Positions 12,767-14,242 of a stretch of 14,242 nucleotides of DNA are shown here, piece after piece. Where the stretch lies: contig CALLWN010000066.1 in assembly GCA_938016505.1 (NCBI GenBank), forward strand, positions 1-14,242. The letters run 5' to 3'. The DNA is from an uncultured Sphingomonadaceae bacterium (GTDB lineage Bacteria; Pseudomonadota; Alphaproteobacteria; Sphingomonadales; Sphingomonadaceae). Each line of letters starts with the position of its first letter. Position 1 is the first letter of the stretch. A model generated the notes under the pieces. That model ran no database searches. It saw only the letters and a program-made list of their open reading frames with translations, and was not told where the DNA came from. The translations under genes were made by a program, and so were the position numbers.

Positions 12767-14242
12767 CTACTTCGCCGGGACGTCGGCCGGAATCTCCCCG
12801 AGCGCAGTCTCGGGGCTTTCGGGTCGCCACTCGTGGCCGGGCCTGAACATGCGGTCCTGGCCGGCCATGGGGTCACCCGAGGCCACCTGGAGCGCGAGCC
12901 GCTCGCCATCGCGGCGCACATATTCCTCGACGATCTCGTCGATCATGTCCTTGCTCGTGCCGAGTTCGAGAAGCGCCATCCGGCCCATCTCGACCGCGCT
13001 CCAGAACAGCTCGCGCACGACCAGCTCCTGGTCGGCGGCGATCATGCGCATGGCGTGCAGCCGGTCGTGCACCCGCACGATGAACTTGAGGTGCGGAAAC
13101 GCCATCTTGACGGGGTTCAGGAGCGCAGGGTCCCAGGCCCCGCCGCCGGTTGTCACGATGATCAGCCGCGCCTGCTCGGCTCCGGCCGCGCGAAGCACCT
13201 CGGGGCGGAAGCCGTCGCCATAATAGACCCGCCAGCCGAACTGGCGGGACAGGTCGATCTGCTCGGGCCTGCGGTCGATGAGGACCACTTCGACTCCGCG
13301 GGCGTGCAACATCTGCGTAACGATCTGGCCAAACCTGCCATAGCCGATGACGATGACGGTGCCGGGGCTGGCGCCATCCGGCCCCTCGAGATCGTCGCGC
13401 ACGCCGTCCTTGTCGGCATCGACGGGCACGAACCGGCGGGCCAGCGCGAGGACGACAAGCGTTGCCACCATCGAAAGCGTCACGACGGCACCGAAGAGCG
13501 AGGCGGCGCCGGCCGTGATGAGGAGGCCCGACACGGCGGCGGCAAGGAGCACGAAGGCGAACTCCCCGCCCTGGGAGAGGAGCAGGCCAAGGCGCCACGC
13601 CTGGCCCCAGCTGGTGCCGAAAAGCCGCCCGAGAAGCGTGATCAGCACGAACTTCGTCACCATGAGCGTCGCGACAAGCCGGAGAACCAGCAGCGGGTCG
13701 GTCACAAGCACGGAGAAGTCGAGGGTCATCCCGACGGAGATGAAGAACAGCCCGAGCAGCAATCCGCGGAACGGCTCGATGTCGGCCTCGACCTCGTGGC
13801 GATAGGGGCTGTCGGCGAGCATCACCCCGGCGATGAAGGCGCCAAGCGCCATCGAGAGGCCGAAGCTTGCCATCAGGAAGCTCGCACCCATCACGGTGAG
13901 AAGCGCCGCGATCACGAACACTTCGCGGTTGCCGACATGGGCGATCATGCGGAACAGCGGATTGAGCACGTAGCGGCCGGCGAGCACGAGGCCGATGATG
14001 GCGCCAAGGCTCGAGAGCACCAGGCCGAGGCCCTCGGGCGCTTCGGGGTTGGGCACGCGCGAGAAGGCCGCGACCACGATCAGGAGCGGCACGATCGCGA
14101 TATCCTGCAGAAGGAGGATCGAGAAGGCGCGCTCGCCCACCGGCGTGCCGAGCTCGCCCCGCTCCCTCAGCAGCTGCACCACGAGCGCGGTCGATGAGAG
14201 CGACAGCGAGAGCCCCAGCACCAGCGCGGCCTGCCAGGTGAA
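12767..14242 (-). CDS. Kef-type cation:proton antiporter (CPA2) with RCK/TrkA-N domain, N-terminus cut by window edge
   Basis: The frame is open to the right edge, giving 491 residues; KefB/KefC-like proteins are about 600, so roughly 110-130 N-terminal residues are outside. The membrane part shows LSLSSTALVVQLLRERGELG, the conserved LLLQDIAIVPLLIV with D47 (window numbering) and ADIEPFRGLLLGLFFISVGM, typical of the CPA2 exchanger domain. An RCK/TrkA-N Rossmann domain begins at about 293 with IVIGYGRFGQ (GYGRFGQ at 300-306) and an Arg/Asp pair in VVLIDRRPEQ. The likely role is potassium or sodium efflux in exchange for protons at the inner membrane. Unlike true KefC, a glutathione-site assignment cannot be made from this piece. 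The linker before the RCK domain holds DADKDGVRDD (275-284), which looks like a calcium-binding loop. Confidence 0.93.
   Translation of the reverse strand, partial: FTWQAALVLGLSLSLSSTALVVQLLRERGELGTPVGERAFSILLLQDIAIVPLLIVVAAFSRVPNPEAPEGLGLVLSSLGAIIGLVLAGRYVLNPLFRMIAHVGNREVFVIAALLTVMGASFLMASFGLSMALGAFIAGVMLADSPYRHEVEADIEPFRGLLLGLFFISVGMTLDFSVLVTDPLLVLRLVATLMVTKFVLITLLGRLFGTSWGQAWRLGLLLSQGGEFAFVLLAAAVSGLLITAGAASLFGAVVTLSMVATLVVLALARRFVPVDADKDGVRDDLEGPDGASPGTVIVIGYGRFGQIVTQMLHARGVEVVLIDRRPEQIDLSRQFGWRVYYGDGFRPEVLRAAGAEQARLIIVTTGGGAWDPALLNPVKMAFPHLKFIVRVHDRLHAMRMIAADQELVVRELFWSAVEMGRMALLELGTSKDMIDEIVEEYVRRDGERLALQVASGDPMAGQDRMFRPGHEWRPESPETALGEIPADVPAK

Noticed and set aside
12833..14197. 454-codon plus-strand frame across the Kef gene
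   Set aside because: His/Glu/Arg-rich shadow; the minus strand has full CPA2 and RCK motifs.

Overview
The window is GC-rich, densely coded chromosomal DNA, most likely from an alphaproteobacterium of the order Sphingomonadales. The reasons are the gene pairing of rpiB, glyA and nrdR, the ribosomal cluster rpsF-rpsR-rplI with a long-tailed L9, an ACAD10/11-type phosphotransferase, a DUF445 protein, and a secreted protein of the PEPxxWA-CTERM type that is common in sphingomonads. The genus is not resolved. No mobile element, CRISPR array, tRNA or rRNA was seen. Most of the window is ordinary core genome, and no complete new defence or biosynthetic system was found.

Layout. (1) 1-857, minus strand: the N-terminal part of a kinase-fold phosphotransferase that runs off the left edge. 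(2) 947-3648, plus strand: a tight unit of rpiB (ribose-5-phosphate isomerase B, probable TTG start), glyA (serine hydroxymethyltransferase), an unrecognised basic/coiled-coil/glycine-zipper protein, and nrdR (repressor of ribonucleotide reductase genes). Joints overlap by one or four bases, except for a 22-base gap before the small gene, which has a strong ribosome binding site. (3) 3657-4733, minus strand: a secreted SIMPL-domain protein and a GlsB/YeaQ/YmgE-type small membrane protein. (4) 4937-10489, plus strand: an RND efflux pair (periplasmic adaptor plus HAE1-type permease) and a DUF445 membrane protein whose start overlaps the permease gene. (5) 10490-10842: the only long gene-free stretch, holding a structured RNA-like hairpin, a good intrinsic terminator and a promoter-like AT-rich patch. 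(6) 10843-11498: a PEPxxWA-CTERM-type secreted protein broken by a one-base deletion. (7) 11581-12750: rpsF-rpsR-rplI, with a leader that can form two competing hairpins. (8) 12767-14242, minus strand: a Kef-type cation/proton antiporter with an RCK domain, running off the right edge.

How the genes work together. glyA supplies one-carbon units from serine and nrdR controls dNTP production, so with rpiB the first operon is a nucleotide-precursor module. The adaptor and permease form the inner-membrane half of a tripartite exporter; no outer-membrane channel or regulator gene lies beside them. The points most worth a second look are the frameshifted sorting-signal protein, the structured RNA plus terminator at 10560-10650, the alternative hairpins before rpsF, the unknown gene inside the glyA-nrdR operon, and a calcium-loop-like sequence in the linker of the Kef protein.
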